Counted from the first letter of the stretch, positions 29,849 to 40,649 are shown. The stretch: 64,000 bases of DNA from Marinobacter sp. AC-23 (GCF_001858325.1 NZ_MBPP01000006.1:1-64000), one strand, 5' to 3'. Notes: a model not told the origin generated them from the letters alone. Program-made: numbers and translations.

Positions 29849-31324
29849 ATGGTTAAAAGGATCACTAACCGTTGCGACATCATGCTGTTTGGGGCTCTGG
29901 GTGATCTGGCTCAACGGAAGCTGTTCCCCGCTTTTTACCAATTAGAGAGGGCAGGGCTGCTAGCCGATGGCAGCAGAGTGCTTGCGCTTGCCCGGCGGGA
30001 TCTGGACACGGTAGCTGTTTGCAAACAGTTGTTGGAGAGCCTGGAGCAGTACGTGAAGCCCGAAGAGTTTGACCGGTCTGTAGCCGAAGCCTTCTTGCAG
30101 CGAGTTGAGTATCAGATGCTGGATTTTCACGACAGCGACGGATTTGGGGTGCTCAACGACTGGCGAGACGAGCCGAACAATGAGCTCATCGTTTATATGG
30201 CTTGCCCGCCTTCAATGTACGGCATTATTGCCCGCAACCTAAGCTCTGCCAGCTGTTGTACTGAGAAGACCCGGGTGGTTGTTGAGAAACCCATCGGTCA
30301 CGATTTGGAGTCGTCCCGCGTGATCAATGATGAGCTTGGCGAGGTTTATAGAGAAAACCAGCTATTCCGGATTGATCACTACTTGGGTAAGGAAACCGTT
30401 CAAAACCTTATTGCTTTGCGCTTCGCCAATAACCTGTTCGCTTCCCAGTGGGATCAGAACCACATCTCTCACGTTGAAATAACCGTTGCGGAGAGTGTGG
30501 GTATTGAGGGGCGCTGGGGCTATTTTGATAAGGCCGGGCAAATCCGGGATATGATTCAGAATCATATGCTTCAGCTGTTATGTCTGATTGCCATGGATCC
30601 GCCCTCGGATTTGTCTGCGGATAGTATCCGTGATGAGAAGGTGAAAGTGCTCAAAGCGCTACGCACAATCACTCCGGATATGATGGAGAGCCACGTGGTT
30701 CGCGGCCAGTACACCGCAGGTACCAGCACGGGGAATCCGGTACCTGGGTATCTGGATGAAGAGGGAGCGAACAAGAGCAGCGAAACAGAAACGTTTGTAG
30801 CGCTAAAAGTGGAAATCGACAACTGGCGCTGGTCTGGAGTGCCCTTTTATATTCGCACGGGAAAGCGTCTTCCGGAAAAGCTGTCCCAGATAATTATTCA
30901 TTTCAAGCCGGCTCCTCACTACATTTTTGATCAGGACCAGAAGCATCTGGCGAACAACAAACTGATCATCAGGCTGCAGCCTGATGAAGGTATGTCACTT
31001 AAAATACTTACCAAGGATCAGGGGTTGCACAAAGGTATGCGGCTGCGCCAGGGGCCTCTGGAACTTACCTTTTCGGAAGCGTTTGAAGCCGAGAGAATAC
31101 CCGATGCTTATGAACGCCTTCTGTGGGAGATTATGAAAGGTAACCAGTACCTGTTTGTGCGTCGGGACGAAGTGGAACATGCCTGGCGCTGGGTCGACCG
31201 GGTTATCCAGAACTGGAGTGATGGCGGTCATTCCCCCAAACGATACGCTGCCGGCACTTGGGGTCCGGTTGCATCCATTGCAATGATTACCCGTGATGGA
31301 AGGAGTTGGTATGAGGACGCCTGA
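29849..31324 (+). CDS. zwf: Glucose-6-phosphate 1-dehydrogenase
   Basis: A 491-residue cytosolic NAD(P)-dependent enzyme making 6-phosphogluconolactone. [23 protein letters not shown] is the nucleotide-binding start (the usual GASGDLA reads GALGDLA); [15 protein letters not shown] is the signature with the active-site Lys and the DHYLGK loop. ATG preceded by GAAGGGG. Heads the operon zwf-pgl-eda, overlapping pgl by 14 nt. Confidence 0.96.
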   Translation: MVKRITNRCDIMLFGALGDLAQRKLFPAFYQLERAGLLADGSRVLALARRDLDTVAVCKQLLESLEQYVKPEEFDRSVAEAFLQRVEYQMLDFHDSDGFGVLNDWRDEPNNELIVYMACPPSMYGIIARNLSSASCCTEKTRVVVEKPIGHDLESSRVINDELGEVYRENQLFRIDHYLGKETVQNLIALRFANNLFASQWDQNHISHVEITVAESVGIEGRWGYFDKAGQIRDMIQNHMLQLLCLIAMDPPSDLSADSIRDEKVKVLKALRTITPDMMESHVVRGQYTAGTSTGNPVPGYLDEEGANKSSETETFVALKVEIDNWRWSGVPFYIRTGKRLPEKLSQIIIHFKPAPHYIFDQDQKHLANNKLIIRLQPDEGMSLKILTKDQGLHKGMRLRQGPLELTFSEAFEAERIPDAYERLLWEIMKGNQYLFVRRDEVEHAWRWVDRVIQNWSDGGHSPKRYAAGTWGPVASIAMITRDGRSWYEDA

Positions 31325-32028
31325 AGTGGATATGCCCATTGGAATAGAAGCGCATTTTGGCGGGTCACCTCAACCGGTGGCGCGGGAGCTTGCTGACACA
31401 GTTGCGGAGTTCCTGAGGGGGCGCCTTTATAGTGCACGGCGTGCGAGCCTTGCGGTTTCGGGTGGTTCAACGCCTGTGCCATTTTTCCAGGCCTTGTCGC
31501 GTAAGGAGCTGGACTGGGGCAGGGTGGATATTTTACTGGTGGACGAACGCTGGGTAGAAGAAGCCGATGGCGCCAGCAATACCAGGCTTGTAAAAGAGCA
31601 CCTACTGCAGAATGGCGCAGCCGCTGCGCAGTTTTTTTCTCTCAAGCAAGCAGGTGATTCGCCCGAAGAAGGTTTGGGTGCGGCTAAGTTGGCACTGACG
31701 GAGCTGATTCGCCCGTTGGATGTTCTGGTTCTGGGAATGGGTAATGACGGTCATACCGCATCCCTTTTCCCGGATGCCCCGAGTTGCTCTCGCCATGGAT
31801 CCTGACAGCCGGGAAATTGTCGCTGCCATGACACCGCCATCACAGGCGCAGCAACGAATTACGCTGACCTATGCGTTAATGCGCGAAGCCCGTCTCACTG
31901 CGTTGCACCTAAAGGGGAGGGATAAACTGGAAACACTGAAGTTGGCTCTGGGTCAGCCCAAGGACCTACTTGCGATGCCTGTGCGGGGTTTCCTGAAGCC
32001 TGGTCTGCAGGTTTTCTGGAGCCCTTGA
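31311..32028 (+). CDS. pgl: 6-phosphogluconolactonase (frame-broken)
   Basis: Hydrolyses 6-phosphogluconolactone to 6-phosphogluconate. [34 protein letters not shown] and [14 protein letters not shown] are the family blocks. The frame breaks inside a C run at 31777-31780: adding two C (giving [13 protein letters not shown]) or removing one restores the reading; the two-base loss matches the PDAP element of the family and gives 239 residues. The start ATG at 31311 lies inside the 3' end of zwf behind GGAAGGAG. Confidence 0.9.
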
Positions 32029-32067
32029 GCTCTTCTGAGTTTATTCAAACCCTGAGTGGAGTAAATC

Positions 32068-32717
32068 ATGACCCAACTATCCGGCTTTCACCGTGAACGC
32101 ATCAGGTCAGTATTGAGCGCGTCACTGCTGATGCCTGTTATCACCATTAAGCACCCCGACGATGCGATACCGCTGTGTCAGGCGCTCTTTGACGGTGGGG
32201 TTCGAGTAATGGAGATCACCTTACGCACGGAGCATGGGCTTAATGCGATACAGGCCGTGCGAGAAGCCCTCCCGAAAGCCTGGGTCGGCGCCGGAACCGT
32301 GACCAGCCTGGCCCAATACCGCCAAGCAGAAACTGCCGGTGCTCAGTTCATCGTTACCCCGGGCGTCACGGAAGCGATTCTGGAGTTTTCGTTGACCTCC
32401 GAAGCGCCGCTTTTACCAGGTGTCTCAACAGCCTCTGAATTGCTGTTGGGGTATGGCCTCGGCTATCGTGAATTCAAGTTTTTTCCAGCTGAGGTGGCGG
32501 GAGGAGCCCCTGCCTCAAAGCCTTGGGCGGTCCGTTTCCCGATGCAACGTTTTGCCCAACCGGTGGCATTCGTCGCGAAACGGCCAGGGAGTACCTGGCC
32601 TTGACCAATGTGCAAACAGTAGGGGGCAGCTGGCTGACTCCCGAAGAGGTTGTTGCGCAAAAAGATTGGGCGCAGATCACCGAGATTGCCCGCGGAAGCC
32701 TCTCAGATATCAGCTAA
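32068..32717 (+). CDS. eda: KDPG/KHG aldolase (frame-broken)
   Basis: 2-keto-3-deoxy-6-phosphogluconate aldolase, the last Entner-Doudoroff step, yielding pyruvate and glyceraldehyde-3-phosphate. [33 protein letters not shown] has the catalytic Glu; [12 protein letters not shown] the Schiff-base Lys; FCPTGGI the phosphate loop. One C is missing at about 32513, restoring [23 protein letters not shown]. Repaired length 216 residues. Its last eight bases overlap the end of pyk on the other strand. Confidence 0.93.
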
Positions 32718-32725
32718 TATCTGAG
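32702..32725. other. Palindrome encoding the overlapping tails of eda and pyk
   Basis: CTCAGATAT (32702-32710 region), spacer CAGCTA, ATATCTGAG. Each arm encodes Ser-Asp-Ile for one of the two convergent genes, so both proteins end in SDIS. It could also form an mRNA hairpin ending both transcripts, although it lacks a T-run. Confidence 0.8.
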
Positions 32726-34158
32726 CCAACCCTAACGATCTTCATTGAGTTGGTTCCACCTTGGGCGTTGATGTAATCACCCTTGGTGATGACAACCAGA
32801 TCCCCCACGCTGACCTCGTTTCGATCCAGAAGCTCGGAAACCGCGCGAGCATTAGTCAGTTCATTTGGGATTTCTTCGGAATCAAACGGAATGGTCTGAA
32901 CCCCGCGATACATCACAACCCGATGCTGTGTGGAGTGGTGTCGGGAAAACGCAAAGATTGGCAGGCTGGACTTGATACGAGACATCAACCTGGGTGTGGC
33001 GCCAGTCTCGGTCATGCATATGATAGCCGACACTCCATTAAGGTGATTGGCTGCATACATGGCGGAAAGCGCAATCGCCTCATCTACTTGCTCCATGCTC
33101 TCGTGAATGCGGTGCTTCGACTGGTGCATTGAAGGCTGTTTTTCTGCGCCCATGCAAATACGATCCATCGCTTCCACAGCTTCTGTCGGGTAATCGCCGA
33201 CGGCTGTTTCGGCGGATAGCATGACGGCGTCTGTGTAATCCATAACGGCGTTTGCTACATCCGATACCTCAGCGCGGGTAGGCATGGGGTTGGTAATCAT
33301 GGATTCCATCATTTGGGTTGCGGTAATCACCGCGCGATTGAGTACCCGGGCACGTGAAATAATGTGTTTTTGCACACCTACCAGCTCAGCGTCGCCTATT
33401 TCGACGGCGAGATCACCGCGGGCGACCATGACCGCATCGGAGGCTTCAATCACAGAATCCAGCGCATCCATGTTATGCGCCAGCTCTGCCCGCTCAATTT
33501 TCGCAACCAGGCCTGCATCTGAGCCGGCTTCCTTGAGTAGCCGGCGAGCGGTGTGCATGTCCTCGGCAGTACGTACAAAAGAGACAGCAACATAGTCGGC
33601 GCCCATGCGGGCGGCTGTCACGACATCCTGTTTGTCTTTCTCGGTAAGTGCGTCGGCAGACAGACCGCCACCACGCTTGTTCAGCCCCTTGTTGTTCGAC
33701 AGTGGTCCGCCAATCAGAACCAACGATGTGATGCTGTGATCGCCAACAGATTGCACCTTCATCTCAATGCGGCCATCGTCCAGCACCAGAATGTCGCCCG
33801 TTTTTACATCATCAATCAGCTGTTCATAGTCGATGCCTACACGCTCTTCCGTGCCGGCTTCTTTGTCCATTGAGGCGTCGAGAACAAAGGTCTGTCCTGC
33901 TTTCAGAATGACTTTGTTTTCGGTAAAGCGAGCTATACGAAGTTTGGGGCCCTGAAGATCTGCAAGCAGAGCAACGAAACGCCCCTGGGCTGCGGCTGTC
34001 TGGCGCACGCAGCGTGCGCGTTCTATGTGCTCTTCAGCGCTGCCGTGGGAAAAGTTGAGACGGGTAACATCAACGCCGGCAGCTATAATAGCCGCCAGGG
34101 ATTCAGGAGAATCTGTAGCTGGGCCGAGGGTGGCGACAATCTTGGTACGCCTGAGCAT
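32710..34158 (-). CDS. pyk: Pyruvate kinase
   Basis: A 482-residue glycolytic enzyme converting phosphoenolpyruvate to pyruvate. [17 protein letters not shown] start, [20 protein letters not shown], the active-site segment [14 protein letters not shown] and [12 protein letters not shown], and [14 protein letters not shown]. The length and C-terminus fit the PykA (type II) group. ATG preceded by AAAGGAAAC. Divergent from edd; the C-terminus overlaps eda by eight bases. Confidence 0.96.
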   Translation of the reverse strand: MLRRTKIVATLGPATDSPESLAAIIAAGVDVTRLNFSHGSAEEHIERARCVRQTAAAQGRFVALLADLQGPKLRIARFTENKVILKAGQTFVLDASMDKEAGTEERVGIDYEQLIDDVKTGDILVLDDGRIEMKVQSVGDHSITSLVLIGGPLSNNKGLNKRGGGLSADALTEKDKQDVVTAARMGADYVAVSFVRTAEDMHTARRLLKEAGSDAGLVAKIERAELAHNMDALDSVIEASDAVMVARGDLAVEIGDAELVGVQKHIISRARVLNRAVITATQMMESMITNPMPTRAEVSDVANAVMDYTDAVMLSAETAVGDYPTEAVEAMDRICMGAEKQPSMHQSKHRIHESMEQVDEAIALSAMYAANHLNGVSAIICMTETGATPRLMSRIKSSLPIFAFSRHHSTQHRVVMYRGVQTIPFDSEEIPNELTNARAVSELLDRNEVSVGDLVVITKGDYINAQGGTNSMKIVRVGSDIS

Positions 34159-34182
34159 GTTTGTTTCCTTTAAGAGCGAATA

Positions 34183-34200
34183 GGTAGTAAATATATCAAT
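34183..34200 (-). promoter_or_regulatory. Motif shared between the hexR and pyk leaders (copy 2)
   Basis: Plus-strand text GGTAGTAAATATATCAAT, 25-42 nt upstream of the pyk start; near-identical to the element at 29714-29731. Confidence 0.5.
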
Positions 34201-34210
34201 AAATTATGAC

Positions 34211-34262
34211 TAAATAATGACGATAGAGTGATTATACCAAAATAAGAACGTAAAATTACGTC
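34211..34262. promoter_or_regulatory. pyk promoter -10 and candidate operators in the pyk-edd region
   Basis: Minus-strand TATAAT (within GATTATACC, about 34231-34239) is the likely pyk -10. It is flanked by TAAATAATGAC (34211-34221, complement of the word at 29768 upstream of zwf) and by ACGTAAAATTACGT (34249-34262), an ACGTAA/TTACGT palindrome that would overlap the -35. The layout suits a repressor acting on both pyk and edd. Confidence 0.5.
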
Positions 34263-34301
34263 TATGAGCGATGAAATATACGTTGTGCAACGGAGCCAAG
34301 C

Positions 34302-36116
34302 ATGCATGCAGTCGTAGACAAGGTAACCCGAAGAATAATTGAGCGTAGCGGTGAGCCCCGGCAGAATTATCTGGCACGAATGAGCGAGCTGAAAGAGCGT
34401 TCTCCGCACCGGAGTGCGCTCTCCTGCGGTAATCTTGCCCATGGTTTTGCTGCCTGTCATCAGGAAGACAAAGACACGCTGAAGTTGATGAACAAAGCGA
34501 ATGTTGCAATGGTTTCCGCCTACAACGACATGCTCTCGGCCCATCAGCCTTATGCAGCCTTTCCCGACATTATTCGCAAGGCGGCTCAGGGCATGGGCTC
34601 GGTGGCCCAGTTTGCCGGTGGTACGCCCGCCATGTGTGATGGGGTTACCCAAGGCCAGCCGGGCATGGAGCTCAGTCTGTTTTCACGGGACACCATTGCC
34701 ATGAGCACGGCAGTGGCTCTGAGCCACAACATGTTCGACGCTACATTGTTATTGGGTATCTGCGACAAGATTGTTCCGGGGCTGTTGATCGGCGCGCTCA
34801 GTTTTGGGTATCTGCCCACCATTCTGGTTCCCGCAGGCCCTATGCCATCTGGCCTGCCAAATAAAGAAAAACAGCGTATCCGGCAGTTGTATGCCGAGGG
34901 GAAAATTGGAAAAGACGAACTGCTGGAAGCAGAGAGCAAGTCCTATCACGGCCCGGGTACTTGCACCTTCTATGGCACAGCCAACAGCAACCAGCTACTG
35001 GTTGAAGTTATGGGGCTGCATTTGCCGGGCTCAGCGTTCGTTAATCCGAACACGCCATTGAGGGATAAGCTGACCCGTGCAGCGACTGAACAGGTTATTC
35101 GGTTATCCAGGCCCCAAGGCGGTGAGCTTGGCCTTGGGGACATGGTTAATGAGAAAAGTATCGTCAACGCGCTGGTGGCCCTTCTGGTAACCGGCGGTTC
35201 CACAAATCACACGATGCATTGGGTTGCGATAGCCCGTGCTGCGGGCATTGTGATCGACTGGGACGATTACGCTGAGCTCTCATCGGTTGTGCCATCGATG
35301 ACTCGCATCTACCCTAATGGTGATGAAGACATAAATGCATTTCACGAGGCCGGCGGCACGCCATTTCTGATTCGTGAATTGCTTGCGGGCGGTTATCTGC
35401 ACGGTGATGTGGATACCGTCGTCGGGCATGGCCTTGAGCGATACACGCAAATGCCAACACTGGCGTCTGGCAAGCTGATTTGGCAGCCAGCGCCCGGGAA
35501 AAGTTTGGGCCCAGATGTACTAAGCAGCGCCGCCGAACCTTTTGCCCCCGACGGCGGGCTTAAGGTACTGGATGGCAATTTGGGGCGATGCGTTATCAAG
35601 GTGTCTGCGGTTGCGCCAGAACACCACACAATTGAAGCACCTGCCGTTGTATTTAATGACCAAAACGATTTGAAAGTGGCGTTTGATGCCGGTGAACTGG
35701 ATAAAGACTGTGTTGTTATTGTGCGCTTTCAGGGGCCCAGATCGAATGGAATGCCGGAGTTGCACAAGCTGACGCCGTATCTTGGCGTGTTGCAGGACCG
35801 GGGGTACAAGGTTGGACTGGTGACCGATGGCCGTATGTCTGGCGCCTCGGGTAAGGTTCCGGCAGCGATTCACGTATACCCGGAGGCCCTCGACAATGGG
35901 CCTCTTGCAAGGGTTCAGAATGGCGACCTGATCTGCCTGGATGCCGATAAGGGCGCTTTATCGATTGTTATGGATGAGGCTGAATTTGCAAAGCGCGAGC
36001 CGGCCAGACCAGACCTATCTGGTTATCGTCAGGGGTATGGCAGAGAGCTGTTTGGCTGGATGCGGCGTGCGGTAAGCACGCCGGAAGAGGGCGCGAGTAT
36101 TTTTTGGGATCAGTAG
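34302..36116 (+). CDS. edd: 6-phosphogluconate dehydratase
   Basis: A 604-residue [4Fe-4S] dehydratase of the IlvD/Edd family, forming KDPG from 6-phosphogluconate. Cluster-ligand cysteines sit in [40 protein letters not shown] and [33 protein letters not shown] near the C-terminus is the family signature. ATG at 34302 (a second in the same region, 34306, is out of frame). Divergent from pyk, single gene, no break seen. Confidence 0.96.
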   Translation: MHAVVDKVTRRIIERSGEPRQNYLARMSELKERSPHRSALSCGNLAHGFAACHQEDKDTLKLMNKANVAMVSAYNDMLSAHQPYAAFPDIIRKAAQGMGSVAQFAGGTPAMCDGVTQGQPGMELSLFSRDTIAMSTAVALSHNMFDATLLLGICDKIVPGLLIGALSFGYLPTILVPAGPMPSGLPNKEKQRIRQLYAEGKIGKDELLEAESKSYHGPGTCTFYGTANSNQLLVEVMGLHLPGSAFVNPNTPLRDKLTRAATEQVIRLSRPQGGELGLGDMVNEKSIVNALVALLVTGGSTNHTMHWVAIARAAGIVIDWDDYAELSSVVPSMTRIYPNGDEDINAFHEAGGTPFLIRELLAGGYLHGDVDTVVGHGLERYTQMPTLASGKLIWQPAPGKSLGPDVLSSAAEPFAPDGGLKVLDGNLGRCVIKVSAVAPEHHTIEAPAVVFNDQNDLKVAFDAGELDKDCVVIVRFQGPRSNGMPELHKLTPYLGVLQDRGYKVGLVTDGRMSGASGKVPAAIHVYPEALDNGPLARVQNGDLICLDADKGALSIVMDEAEFAKREPARPDLSGYRQGYGRELFGWMRRAVSTPEEGASIFWDQ

Positions 36117-36234
36117 CTCCTCTCTGGTTTATGCTGCGGCACGAGAGTTCAGTGCTGGCTTGCCGCATTGTATTTTGAGCTATATGGTTACGGCAAAGCG
36201 CTTTTTACGCAATCCCCCGGATGATACTGAACCA

Positions 36235-36828
36235 ATGAAGGATACCCTTGCACAGCTGCCTTTTGATGAACTGGTTTGCCAGGTACGTGCCTGCACGATC
36301 TGTGCAGAGACTCTACCATATGGGCCGCGGCCGGTTGTGCAGCTGTCACAGGAGTCCCGTATTTTGGTGGTGGGTCAGGCCCCGGGGAGGCGTGTGCATG
36401 AAACCGGGTTACCGTTTAACGACCCCAGTGGCGACCGCCTTCGACAATGGATGGGCATAACGCGGGAGAGCTTTTACGATGACCGCAAGCTGGCTATTCT
36501 TCCCATGGGGTTCTGCTATCCCGGCACAGGAAAGTCCGGTGATTTACCGCCCCGGCCTGAATGCGCCCCTGCGTGGCGTAACGCGTTATTGGAGCGGTTA
36601 TCCAATATTGGGCTGACTCTGGTTATAGGCCAGTACGCCCATGCCTGGCATCTTCCAGATGCTAAAAAATCCGTAACTGAAAACGTCCAAAACTGGCGTA
36701 AATACTGGCCAGACGTACTGCCTATGCCTCACCCGAGCCCGCGCAACAATCTGTGGCTGCGCCGGAATCCCTGGTTTGAGGAAGAGGTGATTCTGCAGCT
36801 TCAGGAGCGGGTTTCCTCGCTTCTATGA
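36235..36828 (+). CDS. Uracil-DNA glycosylase-fold protein
   Basis: About 197 residues with the UDG superfamily layout: RILVVGQAPGRRVHETGLPFNDPSGDRLRQWMG (motif A-like, GQAPG), and PMPHPSPRNNLWLRRNPWF (motif B-like, HPSPRN) near the end. Four Cys (VRACTICAE early, CYPG and PECAP later) are present but not clearly spaced as a 4Fe-4S site. Assigned to the UDG-like subfamily of uncertain activity rather than to Ung. The start at MKDTLAQLPF is a judgement; weak Shine-Dalgarno. The last 107 nt overlap the end of glpD on the opposite strand. Confidence 0.75.
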   Translation: MKDTLAQLPFDELVCQVRACTICAETLPYGPRPVVQLSQESRILVVGQAPGRRVHETGLPFNDPSGDRLRQWMGITRESFYDDRKLAILPMGFCYPGTGKSGDLPPRPECAPAWRNALLERLSNIGLTLVIGQYAHAWHLPDAKKSVTENVQNWRKYWPDVLPMPHPSPRNNLWLRRNPWFEEEVILQLQERVSSLL

Positions 36829-38313
36829 TGTCTTTCTCAAGGTAAGAATTAAGCGCCTCAACATTGCTGGCAGATGCATAGAGCCCCTGTTTGGTTCGGC
36901 GCCACAGGATATCCTCCGACGTCATTGCCCACTCGTTTTTCACAAGATGTTGAACCTCCTTCTCGTACAGGGTGCCTGCGAAAAGCTCGCCCAGATCAGT
37001 TACAGAGGTGCAGTCATGCAGAATATCGCGGGAAGTTGTGCCATACGTTCGCACATAGCGGCTAAGGACAGCCTCGGGTAGCCAGGGGAAGTCTTGCTTG
37101 AGTGCTGCTGCAAGGTTGTCTTGGTTGTCGAAATCGCCGCCGGGCAAAATCGCTGTTTTTGTCCAGTGGCCACTGGCTTCCGGAAAAAAGTGACAGAGCT
37201 TGTTGGTTGCTGCCTCAGCAAGCTTCCGGTAGGTGGTGATTTTGCCGCCAAACACTGAAATCAGAGGCGCCTTACCTTTCTCCTGGTTGACTTCAAAAGA
37301 GTAGTCGCGGGATGCTTTTTGTGCATTCTCCTCTTCACCGTCCATAAGCGGCCTGACACCGGAATAGGACCAAACTACATCGGATGGCTTCAGCTGCCGA
37401 ACAAAGTGTGCATTCACAATATCCAACAGGTAATCCGTTTCTTCTGGTGAAATCTTGGCTTTCCTGGGGTCGCTTCGTACTCAACATCTGTTGTGCCTAC
37501 CAGAGAAAATTGATCCTCGTAGGGGATCACAAACACAATGCGCTCGTCTTCGTTCTGCAAAATATAAGCTTCTTCTTCCTGGTTTAGCCGGGGCACAACA
37601 ATGTGGCTGCCCTTGACCATTCGAATCATTTTGGGCGCTGGCATGGAGAGAGTCTCACTAAACAGCTTGCTCACCCATGGGCCAGAAGCATTAACAATAA
37701 CCTTGCCCGAGACGGTTTCCTCGACGTTGCTCACCATGTCACGAAGCGTGATTTTCCAATTTTTATCCCCGCGCTCAGCGTTGACGCATTTGGTCCTGGT
37801 TAAGATTTTTGCGCCGAATTGTTGCGCTTTCCTGGCGGTTAGCACGACCAGTCTGGCGTCATCTACCCAGCCGTCGGAGTACTCAAAACCTTTGATGATA
37901 TCTGGTTTTAATGGGCCGGATTCATCGAAACGGATGGATTTGGAGCCAGGAAGCATCTCGCGTTTGGCCAAATGGTCATAAAGGAACAGGCCTGTCCGTA
38001 TCATCCAGGCCGGACGTAAGTGGGGGCGATGAGGGAGGCGAAAACGCATTGGCCACATTATATGTGGTGAGTTTTTTAAAAGGGACTCACGTTCAGCAAG
38101 TGCTTTCTGAACAAGTCGGAACTCATAATGTTCGAGGTAGCGTAGCCCGCCGTGAATAAGTTTGCTGCTGCTCGATGAGGTTGCTGATGCCAGGTCGTTC
38201 ATTTCACAGAGCAACACCTTAAGGCCGCGTCCGGCTGCGTCCATCGCTATCCCGGTTCCATTGACACCGCCGCCAACAACGACAACGTCATACTGTTCTT
38301 GCTGCATAGTCAT
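36722..38313 (-). CDS. glpD: Aerobic glycerol-3-phosphate dehydrogenase (frame-broken)
   Basis: FAD-dependent membrane-associated enzyme oxidising glycerol-3-phosphate to DHAP with electrons to quinone. YDVVVVGGGVNGTGIAMDAAGRGLKVLLCE is the FAD fingerprint; SSKLIHGGLRYLEHYEF and FVIPYEDQFSLVGTTDVEY are family blocks; LISVFGGKITTYRKLAE is C-terminal. A C is missing in the run at 37466-37469: repair gives TPRKAKISPEETDYLLDIVNAHF. Repaired length 530, about 30 more than E. coli GlpD; the extra tail is the part overlapping the UDG gene. Neighbours glpR and the glycerol ABC genes support the call. Confidence 0.93.
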
Positions 38314-38371
38314 TGTTGGTCATCTCCTGATGCCATGGGAAAAGACGCTTTGTGTTATGTGAACGTTTCTA

Positions 38372-38381
38372 CGTTCGAACG
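38372..38381. promoter_or_regulatory. Palindrome upstream of glpD, candidate GlpR site
   Basis: CGTTCGAACG, a perfect 10-bp palindrome, within the wider GTGAACG...GAATTCAC repeat (38360-38388), about 60 nt upstream of the glpD start. It contains the TTCG/CGAA core seen in GlpR-type sites. Several further CGAAA words follow up to 38460. Confidence 0.4.
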
Positions 38382-38497
38382 AATTCACTAAACAGTATGC
38401 GAAAGGTGAAGATATTCGTAAAGGAAAGAATGGAAAAAAAACGAAAATCAAAGGGTGAAACGGAAGAGCTAGAGTATTCGTTGGTTTGTTGGAACAG

Positions 38498-39256
38498 TTA
38501 AACGAGGTGAAGCTTGATGTCGTGTTCGTTCAGGAGATGGGAGATTTCTGTTGGTGGTTGCTGGTCAGTGAACACGTGGTCTGCCTGGGTAATGTTGCCC
38601 AGCCTGACCATTGCGTTGCGGCCGAATTTGGAGTGGTCGGCAGCGAGGAATACCTGATTTGAATTAGCAATGATGGCCTGTGCTACGCGGACTTCCCGGT
38701 AATCAAAGTCCAGTAATGAGCCGTCGTTGTGGATGCCGCTGATGCCGATGATGCCAAAGTCCATCTTGAACTGATTGATAAAGTCGCGAGTGGCTTCGCC
38801 GACAATGCCGCCATCGCGGTGTCGCACTTCTCCGCCGGCAATAATCACGTGAAAGTCTTCTTTTGCGGAGAGGATGGAGGCAACGTGAAGGTTGTTGGTC
38901 ACGATTTGCAAATTGTTTTTTTCAAGCAGAGCTTTGGCGATAGTTTCGGTGGTTGTTCCGATGTTGATGAACAGGGACGAGTTATCTGGAATCAGTTCAA
39001 CCATGGCTTCAGCGATGCGCTCTTTGGCTTCAAGGTCCATGATTTTTCTGGCCTGGTAGGCCGTGTTCACTGTGCTCGAGTCAATCCCGGCACCGCCGTG
39101 ATGCCGCCGGAGTTTCTTCTCCTTTGCGAGCTCATTCAGATCCCTGCGAATAGTCTGGGGCGTTACCTTGAATTGGTCTACAAGCTGCTCGGTCGTCACA
39201 AAACCGTTTTGTTGGATCAGTTCCATGATGAGATCCTGTCGACGACGCTGTGCCAT
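38498..39256 (-). CDS. glpR: Glycerol-3-phosphate regulon repressor (DeoR family)
   Basis: A 252-residue regulator with an N-terminal DeoR HTH ([43 protein letters not shown]) and a C-terminal sugar-phosphate sensor domain ([27 protein letters not shown]). In known systems glycerol-3-phosphate releases it from DNA. It sits between glpD and the divergent glycerol transporter genes. The start is close to AGGAGGGCTACTC, a strong Shine-Dalgarno. Confidence 0.94.
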   Translation of the reverse strand: MAQRRRQDLIMELIQQNGFVTTEQLVDQFKVTPQTIRRDLNELAKEKKLRRHHGGAGIDSSTVNTAYQARKIMDLEAKERIAEAMVELIPDNSSLFINIGTTTETIAKALLEKNNLQIVTNNLHVASILSAKEDFHVIIAGGEVRHRDGGIVGEATRDFINQFKMDFGIIGISGIHNDGSLLDFDYREVRVAQAIIANSNQVFLAADHSKFGRNAMVRLGNITQADHVFTDQQPPTEISHLLNEHDIKLHLV

Positions 39257-39444
39257 TGAGTAGCCCTCCTTTTTGGGTGCCGTTGTTTTTATTCGAAAAA
39301 ATGAGCGTTTTAAAACTCTGCGAAAAATAAGTTTAGTCTTTTTCGGCGTTTTATGCAGTCTTTTGAGTAGGTTGCCTGTTTGCTGGCGAGTGTTGTTTAT
39401 GAAACTTCTAATAGCGCAATAGCGGTTTCTATGGCGTTTGTACC

Positions 39445-39503
39445 TATAATTTTCAGAAATCTGGTATAAGCTTTTCGTTTATAAGTTCGAAATAGAAAGT
39501 TCG
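39445..39503 (+). promoter_or_regulatory. glpS promoter -10 and TTCG-repeat array (candidate GlpR sites)
   Basis: TATAAT at 39445-39450 and TATAAG at 39465-39470 are candidate -10 elements. Just downstream, TTCG recurs at 39474, 39486 and 39500, the last two as AAGTTCG direct repeats 14 nt apart. Position past the promoter suits repression by GlpR. The rest of the 298-nt glpR-glpS gap shows no gene. Confidence 0.4.
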
Positions 39504-39554
39504 GGTGTGAGCTTTGATCCGGATGCGTTTCCACAAGAACAACAAGGAATGCTT

Positions 39555-40649
39555 ATGTCCTTAACGCTGGAGAACCTCTCCCGCTCTGTTGACGGTGTCG
39601 ATTACATTCAGGGTGCCAACCTTACGTTTGAGGCTGGCTCTTTCAATGTACTGCTTGGCCGGACGCTTGCCGGCAAGACCTCAATGATGCGTCTGATGGC
39701 CGGCCTCGACAAACCGTCGCGAGGTCGTCTGTTGTATAAAGGCGAGGATGTCACCGGGCAAAACGTGCAGCGCCGTAACATCTCGATGATCTATCAGCAG
39801 TTCATCAACTATCCCACGCTTACCGTCTACGAAAACATTGCCTCACCGCTACGCCTGGCCAAAATGTCGAAATCGGAAATTGATCGACGAGTAAAAGAAA
39901 CGGCTTCGATGCTGCGGATTGAGTCGTTGCTCAAACGCTATCCACTTGAGCTTTCCGGAGGCCAGCAGCAGCGCACAGCTATGGCACGCGCTCTGGTGAA
40001 GGATGCCACCCTGGTGCTTTTTGATGAGCCCTTGGTGAATCTTGATTACAAGCTGAGGGAGGAGCTTCGGGCAGAACTCAGGGATCTGTTTCGGGAGCGC
40101 CAGTGTATCGCGGTTTATGCAACCACAGAGGCGAACGAAGCTCTGGCACTGGGTGGCACAACAACTCTATTGCATGAGGGTGGTGTGGTTCAGACCGGGC
40201 CGGTTATGGACGTTTACCGCGCGCCGGTTAATACCCTGGCAGCTCAATTGTTCAGTGAGCCGCCGATGAACATGATCCGCGGCCGCGTTACAGACACTGA
40301 AGTCACGTTTGATGAATATTCTCACCACGCACTGACCCAGGAACTGGAAAAGCTGCCGCCTGGTGATTACTGGTTCGGCATTCGCCCCAGCCATATTGCG
40401 CTGGTTCCGGCCAACGATGACGATCTCGAGATCTCCATGGAGGTCGCGCTGAGTGAGATCAGTGGTTCTGAAACCTTCATGCACGTTGAGAACAGTCATT
40501 TCGAGATGGTGATGCAGCTCATGGGCGTTCACCAGTACCACACAGGTGCGCCGGTCAAGGTTTACCTGCCGATCAACAAACTGTTCGTCTTCGATAACGA
40601 TGAACAACTGGTGCACACACCATCCCGTGTTGCAGGAGGAGCTGTCTGA
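39555..40649 (+). CDS. glpS: Glycerol ABC transporter ATPase GlpS (switch His missing)
   Basis: A 364-residue ATPase of the MalK-type with a C-terminal TOBE-like extension. Walker A GRTLAGKT (35-42), Q-loop near 81, signature LSGGQ (133-137) and Walker B VLFDEP (154-159, catalytic E158) are present, but the switch His is replaced by Thr191 (VYATTEANEA instead of VYVTHDQxEA). Gene order with two permeases, DUF2160 and a binding protein matches the rhizobial glpSTPQV glycerol transporter. The ATG at 39555 follows AAGGAA. Stop overlaps glpT by one base. It must pair with GlpT, whose defects are complementary. Confidence 0.88.
   Translation: MSLTLENLSRSVDGVDYIQGANLTFEAGSFNVLLGRTLAGKTSMMRLMAGLDKPSRGRLLYKGEDVTGQNVQRRNISMIYQQFINYPTLTVYENIASPLRLAKMSKSEIDRRVKETASMLRIESLLKRYPLELSGGQQQRTAMARALVKDATLVLFDEPLVNLDYKLREELRAELRDLFRERQCIAVYATTEANEALALGGTTTLLHEGGVVQTGPVMDVYRAPVNTLAAQLFSEPPMNMIRGRVTDTEVTFDEYSHHALTQELEKLPPGDYWFGIRPSHIALVPANDDDLEISMEVALSEISGSETFMHVENSHFEMVMQLMGVHQYHTGAPVKVYLPINKLFVFDNDEQLVHTPSRVAGGAV

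Noticed and set aside
12619..32717. Interpreting glnS, lon, pgl and eda as pseudogenes
   Set aside because: Essential or pathway-central genes, each broken by one or two bases with full conservation on both sides; sequence error is the simpler reading.
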